A stretch of DNA of 64,000 nt, taken from contig NZ_MPIY01000002.1 of assembly GCF_001953355.1 (NCBI RefSeq), positions 1 to 64,000 of the forward strand, given 5' to 3'. Each line of letters opens with the position of its first letter. The stretch's first letter is position 1. Source of the stretch: Polynucleobacter sphagniphilus (lineage in GTDB: Bacteria > Pseudomonadota > Gammaproteobacteria > Burkholderiales > Burkholderiaceae). Positions 1-6,756 of this stretch are shown here, piece by piece. Made by a program: the position numbers and the translations under genes. The notes under the pieces are model-generated. The model made no database searches and was not told the origin of the DNA. It saw only the letters and a list, made by a program, of their open reading frames with translations.

Positions 1-2
1 AG

Positions 3-206
3 CAAAAATATAGCCGCTATATTAAAGGCGCACCGCAGGATAAGGATTTACAACGTAAAGCAAGGACTGCGGTGGCAGCGAAGATGGCGCGTGTAGTGTA
101 TGGATTAGTGAAGTCAAAACAGATGTATCAAGGTTACTATGAAAAAGCTTTACCCAGTGGATCGATCCCTCTCTGTAGGGCCGTAGAGGCCGCAAGGACC
201 TCGTAG
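3..206 (+). CDS. IS110-family transposase, C-terminal fragment cut by window start
   Basis: An open frame runs from the window edge to TAG at 204-206 and gives about 67 residues. It contains a basic stretch (KARTAVAAKMARVVYGLVKS) and ends with a GSIPLCRAVEAARTS-like tail. This resembles the C-terminal end of IS110/IS1111-family DEDD transposases, where a helix-rich domain follows the second catalytic block. The catalytic residues lie outside the window, so intactness cannot be judged. The coding part ends only about 200 bases before the next gene, so the element's right end should lie between 207 and about 370. I cannot place the exact end without the left end. The family call rests on remembered similarity of the tail and is moderately sure. 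Confidence 0.65.
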   Translation, partial: QKYSRYIKGAPQDKDLQRKARTAVAAKMARVVYGLVKSKQMYQGYYEKALPSGSIPLCRAVEAARTS

Positions 207-258
207 ATAATGTTTGGACCTTCCACTGGGACCTCAGATTGTTTTAAGTAGGGTAAAG
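148..258 (+). repeat. Overlapping inverted repeats across the transposase 3' end
   Basis: CTTTACCC at 148-155 is the exact reverse complement of GGGTAAAG at 251-258. CCCAGTGG at 153-160 is the exact reverse complement of CCACTGGG at 223-230. The left arms overlap, so the two pairings exclude each other in a transcript. They span the end of the transposase frame and the following non-coding part of the element. IS110-group elements encode a guide (bridge) RNA in a non-coding end, but whether this structure belongs to one is inference. Confidence 0.5.
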
Positions 259-367
259 ACCAAAACGTGAAGTGGCGGATCTTGTGTTAATTATGGTTAA
301 TCGGGACCCCTGATTTATTTGTGGAAGTGACCGTTTGGGTATAGACAAGTAGTAAGTTTGATTTTTT

Positions 368-386
368 TAACTGCAAATTGCAGTTA
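368..386. promoter_or_regulatory. Perfect 9-bp palindrome upstream of the GST gene
   Basis: TAACTGCAA (368-376) and TTGCAGTTA (378-386) are perfect inverted arms around a single central A. The site lies just upstream of the glutathione S-transferase coding region and downstream of the IS110 remnant. Its size and symmetry suit a dimeric repressor or activator operator. No promoter boxes are obvious around it. It covers the earliest possible TTG start (378), which argues against that codon being the real start. Confidence 0.5.
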
Positions 387-419
387 CGGTATGGCTTTGC
401 CTATCGCTGGAAAAAGTTC

Positions 420-1013
420 TTGCATTTAGTACGTTGTCCATATGCAATGCGTGCCCGTATGGCCCTGCACTACGCTGGCATTGAGGTGGAGCATCGTGAG
501 ATTACATTACGAAATAAACCCCGATCAATGTTGCTTGCGTCTCCCAAGGGCACGGTTCCAGTATTGTGTGTTGACGGGGCAGTGTTGGATCAAAGCATGG
601 ATATCATGCGATGGGCGTTGCAGCATTCAGATCGAGATGCTTGGGGCTTGGTTGATCCGAACAGCGCAAATGCCTGGATTGAGAAAAACGACGGACCATT
701 TAAAAAGCTGTTAGACCAATATAAATATCCCAATAGATACCCCGAACTCAATCAAGCAGAAGTGTTGGGGGAGGCTATGGATTTGATGCTTCTACCCATG
801 GAAATGGTGCTGCAATCTCATTCTTATTTAATGGGGGAAGGGCTTACTTATGTAGATGTAGCCATTTTTCCATTTATTAGACAGTTTTCCATGGTTAATC
901 CACAGGAGTTTGAACGATTGCCAATTCCTTTTGTTAAGAGATGGTTAAATTCGTTGATTGAATCTGAGTTATTTAGAGCGGTGATGCAAAAACATCCAAC
1001 CTACTTAGACTAA
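420..1013 (+). CDS. Glutathione S-transferase family protein
   Basis: This is a thioredoxin-fold N-terminal domain followed by an all-helical C-terminal domain, as in cytosolic GSTs that conjugate or reduce substrates with glutathione. The N-terminus has a CPYAMRAR active-site motif (Cys rather than Ser/Tyr), then the cis-Pro segment GTVPVL and the DQSMDIMRW glutathione-binding stretch. The reading frame is open from TTG 378, but that codon sits inside a palindrome and has no ribosome site. TTG 420 has GGAAAAAG in front and is preferred, giving 197 aa. An ATG at 391 is one frame off and would join this frame only if the A-run at 411-415 were one base longer. The first strand is therefore unusually short or odd, and the gene may be damaged next to the IS. 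It is followed closely by the SDR gene. Confidence 0.75.
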   Translation: MHLVRCPYAMRARMALHYAGIEVEHREITLRNKPRSMLLASPKGTVPVLCVDGAVLDQSMDIMRWALQHSDRDAWGLVDPNSANAWIEKNDGPFKKLLDQYKYPNRYPELNQAEVLGEAMDLMLLPMEMVLQSHSYLMGEGLTYVDVAIFPFIRQFSMVNPQEFERLPIPFVKRWLNSLIESELFRAVMQKHPTYLD

Positions 1014-1032
1014 TGCCATATGAGGAATGTAT

Positions 1033-1791
1033 ATGTCTCGGGAACGTAAACCAATATTGCTTGTAACAGGCGGTGCTAGAGGCATTGGTGCAGCCATTGT
1101 TCGGCTTGCAGCTAAAGCAGGCTATGCGGTTGCAATTAATTATCTGCATGCTGCAAATGAAGCTCATGCTCTGGCTCAATCCATTCAACAGCAAGGTGGT
1201 CTAGCATTCGCGATCCAAGCAGATGTGAGCAATGAGGAAGATGTAGTGAAGATGTTTAAGGAGGTAGATCAACATTTAGGCACTATTACAGCCCTTGTAA
1301 ATAACGCTGGCATTGTGGATCAAAAAGCGCGCGTTTCAGAAATGCATTTAGATCGACTGCAAAAGATCTTTGCCACCAATGTATTTGGTAGCTTCTTGTG
1401 TTCACGTGAAGCCGTCTTGCGGATGTCAACTCAATCAGGTGGTCATGGCGGCGTTATTGTGAATATTTCTTCGATTGCATCTCGTTTGGGTTCTCCGGGG
1501 CAGTATGTTGACTATGCTGCATCTAAGGCAGCTATTGATACTTTGACAACAGGATTGGCAAAAGAAGTTGCCAGTGAGGGTATTCGAGTCAATGCAATAT
1601 CACCTGGAATAATCGATACTGAGATTCATGCGAGTGGTGGCGAGCCAGATCGCGTTAAAGAAGCTGGCCCAATGATTCCGATTGGACGAGTTGGTACTGC
1701 AGAGGAAGTTGCAAATGCAGTACTCTGGGTTCTGTCTGATAAAGCTTCTTACGTTACGGGTGCCTGTATAGACGTTAGCGGCGGCAGATAG
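1033..1791 (+). CDS. SDR-family NAD(P)-dependent oxidoreductase
   Basis: A classical short-chain dehydrogenase/reductase of 252 aa, a Rossmann-fold NAD(P)-dependent oxidoreductase of the FabG-like type. Visible motifs are the cofactor-binding TGGARGIG (residues 12-19), NNAG (90-93), catalytic Ser147, and Tyr161/Lys165 in YAASK, followed by SPGIIDTEI after strand beta6. The C-terminus ends in the usual YVTGACIDVSGG. ATG 1033 is chosen over ATG 1027 because GAGG at 1022-1025 is 7 bases upstream of it. It lies just downstream of the GST gene, so the two may be cotranscribed. The substrate cannot be told from sequence. A bidirectional terminator follows. Confidence 0.9.
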   Translation: MSRERKPILLVTGGARGIGAAIVRLAAKAGYAVAINYLHAANEAHALAQSIQQQGGLAFAIQADVSNEEDVVKMFKEVDQHLGTITALVNNAGIVDQKARVSEMHLDRLQKIFATNVFGSFLCSREAVLRMSTQSGGHGGVIVNISSIASRLGSPGQYVDYAASKAAIDTLTTGLAKEVASEGIRVNAISPGIIDTEIHASGGEPDRVKEAGPMIPIGRVGTAEEVANAVLWVLSDKASYVTGACIDVSGGR

Positions 1792-1815
1792 ATCATTGAG
1801 TAATATCTGTAATTA

Positions 1816-1843
1816 AAAATGCCATCCCGGGGGTTGGCATTTT
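1816..1843. terminator. Bidirectional intrinsic terminator
   Basis: AAAATGCCA (1816-1824) pairs perfectly with TGGCATTTT (1835-1843) around a G/C-rich 10-base loop. T-rich tails are present in both directions, which suits its place between the convergent SDR and yghU genes. Confidence 0.8.
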
Positions 1844-1846
1844 GCT

Positions 1847-2701
1847 TTAGAGGGACTTACCCTCAAAGTCGCTTGAATCATGTCGCTCAAGTAATTGCTC
1901 TGATGACTCACCCCAGGTTCGATTCACAATTCGACCGCGCTTGACAGCTGGGCGCTCAAGAATGGCATCAGCCCAACGTAAGACGTTTTTGTAATCATGT
2001 ACGCTTAAAAATTCTGCGGCTCCATATAAGAAGCCCTTCACCAAGGCTCCATACCAGGGGAATACTGCAATATCAGCGATGGTGTAATCTGGGCCAGCAA
2101 GATAGGTGCTTTGTGCAAGGCGTTGGTCTAGTACATCCAGTTGTCGTTTGGCTTCCATTGCAAAACGATCGATGGGGTATTCCATTTTGTATGGCGCATA
2201 CGCATAAAAATGACCAAAGCCTCCACCCAAATAAGGGGCACTTCCCATTTGCCAGAAAAGCCAATTCATGGTTTCGGTTCTTCCAGCAAGATCTTTGGGA
2301 AGAAAAGCATCAAATTTTTCGGCGAGATAAAGCAAGATAGAGCCAGATTCAAATACACGGAGTGGGGGAGAGACGCTGTGATCTAGTAGTGCAGGTATTT
2401 TTGAGTTTGGATTAATGTTCACAAAATCCGAACCAAATTGGTCGCCGTCACTAATCTTAATTAACCAGGCATCGTATTCTGCGCCAGTGTGACCTAGAGC
2501 AAGTAATTCTTCGAGCATGATGGTGACTTTGACGCCATTTGGTGTGCCCATAGAATAGAGTTGTAATGGGTGACGACCCACTGGCAGTAATTTTTGCTCC
2601 CGCGAGCCAGCAGTCGGGCGATTGATATTTGCAAACTTGCCGCCATTAGGCTGCTCCCAAGTCCAAACTTGAGGTGGTACGTATTCAGCTTGATTGGTCA
2701 T
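1847..2701 (-). CDS. yghU: GST-like disulfide-bond oxidoreductase YghU
   Basis: This 284-aa protein matches the length and layout of E. coli YghU (288 aa), a glutathione S-transferase homologue with strong glutathionyl-disulfide reductase activity in place of typical transferase activity. It has the long N-terminal extension before the thioredoxin fold (PPQVWTWEQPNGGKFANIN), then LYSMGTPNGVKVTIMLEEL, NPNSKIPALLD with the cis-Pro, and ESGSILLYLAEKF for glutathione binding. A helical C-terminal domain contains YTIADIAVFPWYG. The ATG has AAGGTG five bases upstream. The cytosolic role is probably in thiol redox balance. It is convergent with the SDR gene and shares its terminator. Confidence 0.92.
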   Translation of the reverse strand: MTNQAEYVPPQVWTWEQPNGGKFANINRPTAGSREQKLLPVGRHPLQLYSMGTPNGVKVTIMLEELLALGHTGAEYDAWLIKISDGDQFGSDFVNINPNSKIPALLDHSVSPPLRVFESGSILLYLAEKFDAFLPKDLAGRTETMNWLFWQMGSAPYLGGGFGHFYAYAPYKMEYPIDRFAMEAKRQLDVLDQRLAQSTYLAGPDYTIADIAVFPWYGALVKGFLYGAAEFLSVHDYKNVLRWADAILERPAVKRGRIVNRTWGESSEQLLERHDSSDFEGKSL

Positions 2702-2872
2702 GTTTTCACCTTATTAATGTATTAGTGATTTTAATCTAGCTAGCCTTCAATCCATTGATCAGAAGTGCTGCTGCATTGCCACATAAATGCCTTATTTAGG
2801 ACTAAAGTCTATGCAATCACCCCTAGTAGGTGTAGATTGATATTAGGGTGAGATCTAGATAGGGTGACTTAA

Positions 2873-3244
2873 ATGAAAACATATCCAATAGCGATAGAGC
2901 TGACTGCATGGGTTGAGTTGGGTCTTAATCAGTACGAGGTCACGATTGACGAAATTTCAAAAATCACTGTCAAGCGAACGGATGATGTATTGCACGCCAA
3001 AGAACTTACAGACGATCAGGCACAGCAGTTGATTGAGGCAATTGAGTTGATTGCGGCGCCAGTCATGTTAAATCCAGCCGATAAAACACTCAATAAAGCT
3101 GATTCTAGCTATGAATTAATTATTGAGTCAGCTCATTTTTCTATGGAGTTTAATTGGGAGGATGTGGAGGTGAATCATTCGCAAGCATTTCAAACACTAG
3201 TCAAACTCGCTGACTTGATTCAGAGTTTGGGTCAATTTCATTAA
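2873..3244 (+). CDS. Hypothetical protein, 123 aa
   Basis: I do not recognise this family. The protein is acidic and mostly soluble in appearance. Its N-terminal half reads like beta strands (YPIAIELTAWVELGLNQYEV), followed by a helical segment (LTDDQAQQLIEAIELI), another strand region and a C-terminal helix. There is no signal peptide or membrane segment. The ATG is preceded by AGGGTGACTTAA, a usable ribosome site. A second small gene follows after 15 bases, so the two are likely cotranscribed. Codon use resembles the neighbours, which supports a real gene. Confidence 0.7.
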   Translation: MKTYPIAIELTAWVELGLNQYEVTIDEISKITVKRTDDVLHAKELTDDQAQQLIEAIELIAAPVMLNPADKTLNKADSSYELIIESAHFSMEFNWEDVEVNHSQAFQTLVKLADLIQSLGQFH

Positions 3245-3259
3245 TTTTTTGCATGGACA

Positions 3260-3409
3260 ATGATGGAAGATAGTTCAAAACAGGATCAACCCCAATATTC
3301 AGGAAAAAATCTATCTGAGGAAGATTTGGCTGTGCTCGAGCGCGCACTAGAATTAGAGCAGTTAGAAGAGCGAGAATATCAAGGCACTTACCGCAATGAC
3401 CAAGCATAA
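3260..3409 (+). CDS. Small acidic hypothetical protein, 49 aa
   Basis: A 49-residue frame starts at the double ATG 3260/3263 and ends with TAA at 3407-3409. The product is hydrophilic, and its middle is strongly helical and coiled-coil-like (LSEEDLAVLERALELEQLEE). It sits 15 bases after the 123-aa hypothetical gene on the same strand. A strict ribosome site is weak (GG within gcatggacaATG). I know no family for it. Support comes from its composition, position and the lack of any competing frame. Confidence 0.45.
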   Translation: MMEDSSKQDQPQYSGKNLSEEDLAVLERALELEQLEEREYQGTYRNDQA

Positions 3410-3424
3410 CTAAGGCCAGTGAAT

Positions 3425-3491
3425 TGGAGGCGGAAACCTAGAATCGAACCAGGGTATTAAGATTTGCAATCTTATGCATTGCCATTCCGCC
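3425..3491 (-). tRNA. tRNA-Cys(GCA)-like gene with deleted D-arm, probably degenerate
   Basis: On the minus strand a 67-base cloverleaf-like gene can be folded. The acceptor stem is seven perfect pairs (GGCGGAA/TTCCGCC). The anticodon arm is TAAGA-TTGCAAA-TCTTA with anticodon GCA. The T-arm is CCTGG-TTCGATT-CTAGG, with U73 and an encoded CCA. Only 10 bases separate the acceptor and anticodon stems, against about 18-20 in a normal tRNA. Compared with the usual bacterial tRNA-Cys sequence, the D-loop block around GAGTGGTT is absent. There is also one extra T between T-stem and acceptor stem. The identity elements for cysteine (GCA, U73) remain. It is either a decayed second copy or a functional minimal tRNA. 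Confidence 0.6.
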
Positions 3492-3543
3492 ATAGGCTAT
3501 TTTAATGCTTACAAACGTCGTTATTCTGACAAAAGTATGCCTA

Positions 3544-3570
3544 AATGTGACTAACTGTCACATTCTTTTT
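3544..3570 (+). terminator. Strong hairpin with T-tail (terminator or operator)
   Basis: AATGTGAC (3544-3551) and GTCACATT (3557-3564) pair perfectly around TAACT and are followed by CTTTTT. As a terminator it would end the small-gene transcript from 3260-3409. The arms also contain TGTGA and TCACA with seven bases between them. That resembles a CRP/FNR-class site, but the spacing is one base too long. It lies 30 bases upstream of the next ATG. Confidence 0.55.
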
Positions 3571-3600
3571 GTAAGGTGACTGAATAATCACAGGAAAATT

Positions 3601-5214
3601 ATGACTCGTTACTTTGTTTGGCAATTATCGATTGCCATGAGCCTCTATTTTGGAGTTCTCCTTGTTTTGGAGGGGGCTTCTAAAAATACTTTAATTCCTT
3701 TATGTATTTTCTTTGCCCTCAGTGTAGTGGGGGTAATAGATCAATTACAAAAAAAGCATGCAATTTTGCGAAACTATCCAATCATTGGGCACTTGCGTTT
3801 TTGGCTTGAGTTCATTCGTCCAGAAATACGCCAATATTTTCTCGAGTCGGATAGTGAAAAATTACCTTTTTCTCGAAACCAGCGCGCCTTGGTTTATCAA
3901 CGCTCCAAAAATTTATCCGATCAAAGACCATTCGGAACCATTGAAAATGTGTATTGCAATGGTTATGAATGGTTGAGTTATTCGAATTCCCCATCACAGG
4001 TGGTGATTAAGCCGAATGACTTGCGTGTCAGCATCGGTAGCGAGACCTGTTCTCAACCTTATTCAATTTCGGTATTTAATATCTCAGCCATGAGCTTTGG
4101 TTCTTTGTCGGCCAATGCCATTCTGGCATTAAATAAAGGTGCAAAGTTGGGTGGGTTTGCTCAGGATACTGGTGAGGGATCAGTATCCGAATATCACAAA
4201 GTGCATGATGGTGATCTCATTTGGGAGATTGGTTCTGGCTATTTTGGCTGTAGAACCGAAGACGGGCACTTTGATATGAATAAGTTTATCCACGTGGCTT
4301 CTGATCCGCAAATCAAAATGATCGAGATTAAGTTATCTCAAGGTGCAAAACCTGGGCATGGTGGTATTTTACCGGCCGCTAAGATTACTCCAGAAATTGC
4401 GCAAACACGCGGAGTGCCAATGGGGGTCGATTGCATTTCTCCCAGTCGCCATACAGCATTCAATAGCCCAGTCGAAATGCTTCAATTCATAGCTACATTA
4501 AGAGAGAAGTCTAATGGTAAGCCAGTGGGCTTCAAGATGTGCGTGGGAAAACCAGAGGATTGGTTCGCCATATTAAAGGCGATGATCGAAACCAAATTGA
4601 CTCCAGATTTTATTGTGGTGGATGGTAGTGAGGGGGGTACTGGAGCAGCTCCAGTGGAGTTCATAGATCATATTGGTATGCCCATGCGGGATAGCTTAAG
4701 ATTAATCCACGCCACTTTACTTGGCGCCAACCTGCGGGACATTATTCGAATTGGCGCTGCTGGAAAAATTATTTCCGCGTTTGATATTGTGAGGGTGTGT
4801 TCGATCGGCGCCGATTGGTGTAACTCAGCACGTGGCTTCATGTTTGCGATTGGCTGCATTCAATCGCGTACCTGCAATACAGACATGTGCCCTACTGGGG
4901 TAGCAACACAAAACCAGTTAAGGCAAAAAGCCCTTGATCCAATTGATAAGGGTCAGCGTGTTTATCACTACCATCAAAATACACTCCATGCCCTTTCTGA
5001 AATTCTGATGGCTGCGGGCTTGAGTCACACTTCTGAATTAAACCCAGATTACATCATGAAGCGCGATGAAAATAGCGTTGCTCAACCATTTTCCAAAAAT
5101 CTGATGCATATGGAAGCTGGGGCTCTAATTGATCAATCTCCAGAGTTGGCATTTAAAGCGGATTATCAATATCTGGCGCGCGCTTGGAGGCGCGCCAATC
5201 CAAGTCAATGGTAG
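3601..5214 (+). CDS. FMN-binding glutamate-synthase-family protein with N-terminal membrane anchor
   Basis: This 537-aa protein carries the FMN/Fe-S synthase domain of the glutamate synthase large subunit (GltB/GltS-like) without the glutaminase domain. Two hydrophobic helices lie within residues 5-45. Then come an amphipathic linker, the substrate barrel with ISAMSFGSLS, GAKPGHGG, VDGSEGGTGAAP and the FMN loop, and CIQSRTCNTDMCPTG. Cys419, Cys425 and Cys430 keep the C-x5-C-x4-C spacing of the 3Fe-4S cluster. The physiological substrate of this stand-alone membrane-anchored group is not established, so glutamate formation should not be assumed. The ATG follows a CAGGAAAATT ribosome site. The next gene downstream is convergent. 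Confidence 0.88.
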   Translation: MTRYFVWQLSIAMSLYFGVLLVLEGASKNTLIPLCIFFALSVVGVIDQLQKKHAILRNYPIIGHLRFWLEFIRPEIRQYFLESDSEKLPFSRNQRALVYQRSKNLSDQRPFGTIENVYCNGYEWLSYSNSPSQVVIKPNDLRVSIGSETCSQPYSISVFNISAMSFGSLSANAILALNKGAKLGGFAQDTGEGSVSEYHKVHDGDLIWEIGSGYFGCRTEDGHFDMNKFIHVASDPQIKMIEIKLSQGAKPGHGGILPAAKITPEIAQTRGVPMGVDCISPSRHTAFNSPVEMLQFIATLREKSNGKPVGFKMCVGKPEDWFAILKAMIETKLTPDFIVVDGSEGGTGAAPVEFIDHIGMPMRDSLRLIHATLLGANLRDIIRIGAAGKIISAFDIVRVCSIGADWCNSARGFMFAIGCIQSRTCNTDMCPTGVATQNQLRQKALDPIDKGQRVYHYHQNTLHALSEILMAAGLSHTSELNPDYIMKRDENSVAQPFSKNLMHMEAGALIDQSPELAFKADYQYLARAWRRANPSQW

Positions 5215-5234
5215 TTGAGTCTGTTGGCCAGTGA

Positions 5235-5870
5235 CTAGGTAATGATGGGGCTGGGTATTGGCTGTCGTCCAGAGGCAATTAAGTCCTCAAGCATTTCAAG
5301 ACGATCCTGCCCCCAAAAAGGCTCGCCTTCATAAATGAAGAAGGGTGTGCCGAAGACCTGTTTTTCAAGACCCTCTTGCGTAAGGGCATTCAGCTTTTCT
5401 GTAATGGACTCTGCCTTATTTTGCTCATATAGTGCTGGCCCATCCAATCCGGAGCGATTTGCTACTGCAATCATGACATCGGGATCTGCGAGATTGAGAT
5501 CATCAACCCAGAGTACTTTTAATGCATTACCAACAAAATCTTTGATATCTTGTTGATTGGCTATTGCAGCCAATAGCATGCGATGTCCAATCTCAGCGCT
5601 ACAAGGATGATATTTTGGTTTTAATACCAGGGGAATATTTCTGATCAATGCCCAGCGCTGCATTTCAACCAAGCGATAGGATTGTCTTTGCGGCGGTCTT
5701 TTGCTAACGGGCAGTCCCCCGCTGGCTGTAAAGATCGCATGCAGATCAATCGGTTTGTAATTTACCTCTAAATCTAGGCGTTGTGCTAGATCTTGAAATG
5801 CTTCATAACCAATATAGGTATAGAGGGATACAAAGCTGAAATAGAAATCCACAACCTTTTTCTTACTCAT
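5235..5870 (-). CDS. 2-hydroxychromene-2-carboxylate isomerase family (DsbA-like) protein
   Basis: A 211-aa protein of the HCCA isomerase/kappa-GST group, which uses a DsbA-like thioredoxin fold with an inserted helical domain. It opens with VDFYFSFVSLYTYIGY, where the usual CxxC is replaced by a Ser-containing motif that binds glutathione. It continues with the PIDLHAIF segment and ends with GTPFFIYEGEPFWGQDRLE, the typical cis-Pro and C-terminal block. The family isomerises hydroxychromene carboxylates in naphthalene degradation, but many members have other GSH-dependent roles. No naphthalene genes are nearby, so the substrate is unknown. The frame extends upstream, but ATG 5870 has AAAGG at good spacing. 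It is the last gene of a minus-strand trio. Confidence 0.85.
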   Translation of the reverse strand: MSKKKVVDFYFSFVSLYTYIGYEAFQDLAQRLDLEVNYKPIDLHAIFTASGGLPVSKRPPQRQSYRLVEMQRWALIRNIPLVLKPKYHPCSAEIGHRMLLAAIANQQDIKDFVGNALKVLWVDDLNLADPDVMIAVANRSGLDGPALYEQNKAESITEKLNALTQEGLEKQVFGTPFFIYEGEPFWGQDRLEMLEDLIASGRQPIPSPIIT

Positions 5871-5883
5871 CGTTACCTTTTCA

Positions 5884-6732
5884 CTATTTATTCGGTTTGT
5901 TGGTGACGCCTTGGGTCGTAAAATCGATTGCATGTGGAAGATTTTGACTTGCAAAATTAATCATTTCAGTAGGCTCAATTCTTAATCTTCCCTGGAAGGG
6001 GTGTCCAAAGATCACAATAAGAAATAGAGTTGCTGCCAGGGATGCAGAGATGAATCCAGTTGATACCAGATGCATTGCAAAACTCTCTGCAGTGTAAAGG
6101 TAGCTTACAGCAATCGTTAAAAATCCAGACAGGAACATGACTGCCCAAATAACAGGTGGTACGTGATTTTTAGTTGCGAGGGTGCGATCACGCCGAGCAT
6201 CAAAGAGCTCACTAATTCTGTCTAGTAGCTTTGATTCTGTGTTGGCTATTACAAGATCATTCGTTTTATAGTGGAGCAAACGCTCTCTACTGCGGATAAT
6301 AATCAATCTAGCTTTATCTGGAATGGCTTCATTTGCAACCATTGCCGGCCATTCCTCTTTAGTAACAACCTCGATATACTCACTAATATCACTAGCTAAT
6401 TGAGATTTAATCGGCTCGGGCATGCCTTGTGATAGGTGATAAAAATCCTCTACCTTGCGCGCCTCGGCATTGACGATCGTGTCGGTGTCATTATAAGAGT
6501 TCCACGTGTTAATAACGATTAAGGAAATTAACACCGAACTAAATAATCCTACCGTTCCTAAAGAAAGACTGATGCAATCATTATTTGCTTTATTAAATGA
6601 ATGTGTCAGCAATTTTTTAAAGACAAATAATCCTATGAGGCAAAACGATACTGATATGCATACTGCGATGAGGCACATGACCCATGCGGGGATATTCGTA
6701 TTGTTGACGTAGAGCAGATTAATCAAGTACAT
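5884..6732 (-). CDS. DUF4239-type membrane protein
   Basis: This 282-aa integral membrane protein has two N-terminal transmembrane segments (about residues 17-38 and 58-78). A soluble helical stretch of about 110 residues rich in charged positions follows, then two more hydrophobic segments (about 195-213 and 225-247) and a short tail with FGHPFQGRLRIEP. This layout and the late P-F-x-G motif match the DUF4239 family, sometimes described as bestrophin-like. The function is unknown. The ATG has AAGG nine bases upstream. It lies 24 bases after the DUF2252 gene and 13 bases before the HCCA isomerase gene, so an operon is likely. Confidence 0.75.
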   Translation of the reverse strand: MYLINLLYVNNTNIPAWVMCLIAVCISVSFCLIGLFVFKKLLTHSFNKANNDCISLSLGTVGLFSSVLISLIVINTWNSYNDTDTIVNAEARKVEDFYHLSQGMPEPIKSQLASDISEYIEVVTKEEWPAMVANEAIPDKARLIIIRSRERLLHYKTNDLVIANTESKLLDRISELFDARRDRTLATKNHVPPVIWAVMFLSGFLTIAVSYLYTAESFAMHLVSTGFISASLAATLFLIVIFGHPFQGRLRIEPTEMINFASQNLPHAIDFTTQGVTNKPNK

Positions 6733-6756
6733 GTGCTGACACCTTTTTATTTGATC

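Noticed and set aside
378..419. TTG 378 as start of the GST gene
   Set aside because: The codon lies inside the perfect palindrome and lacks a ribosome site. TTG 420 has GGAAAAAG upstream.
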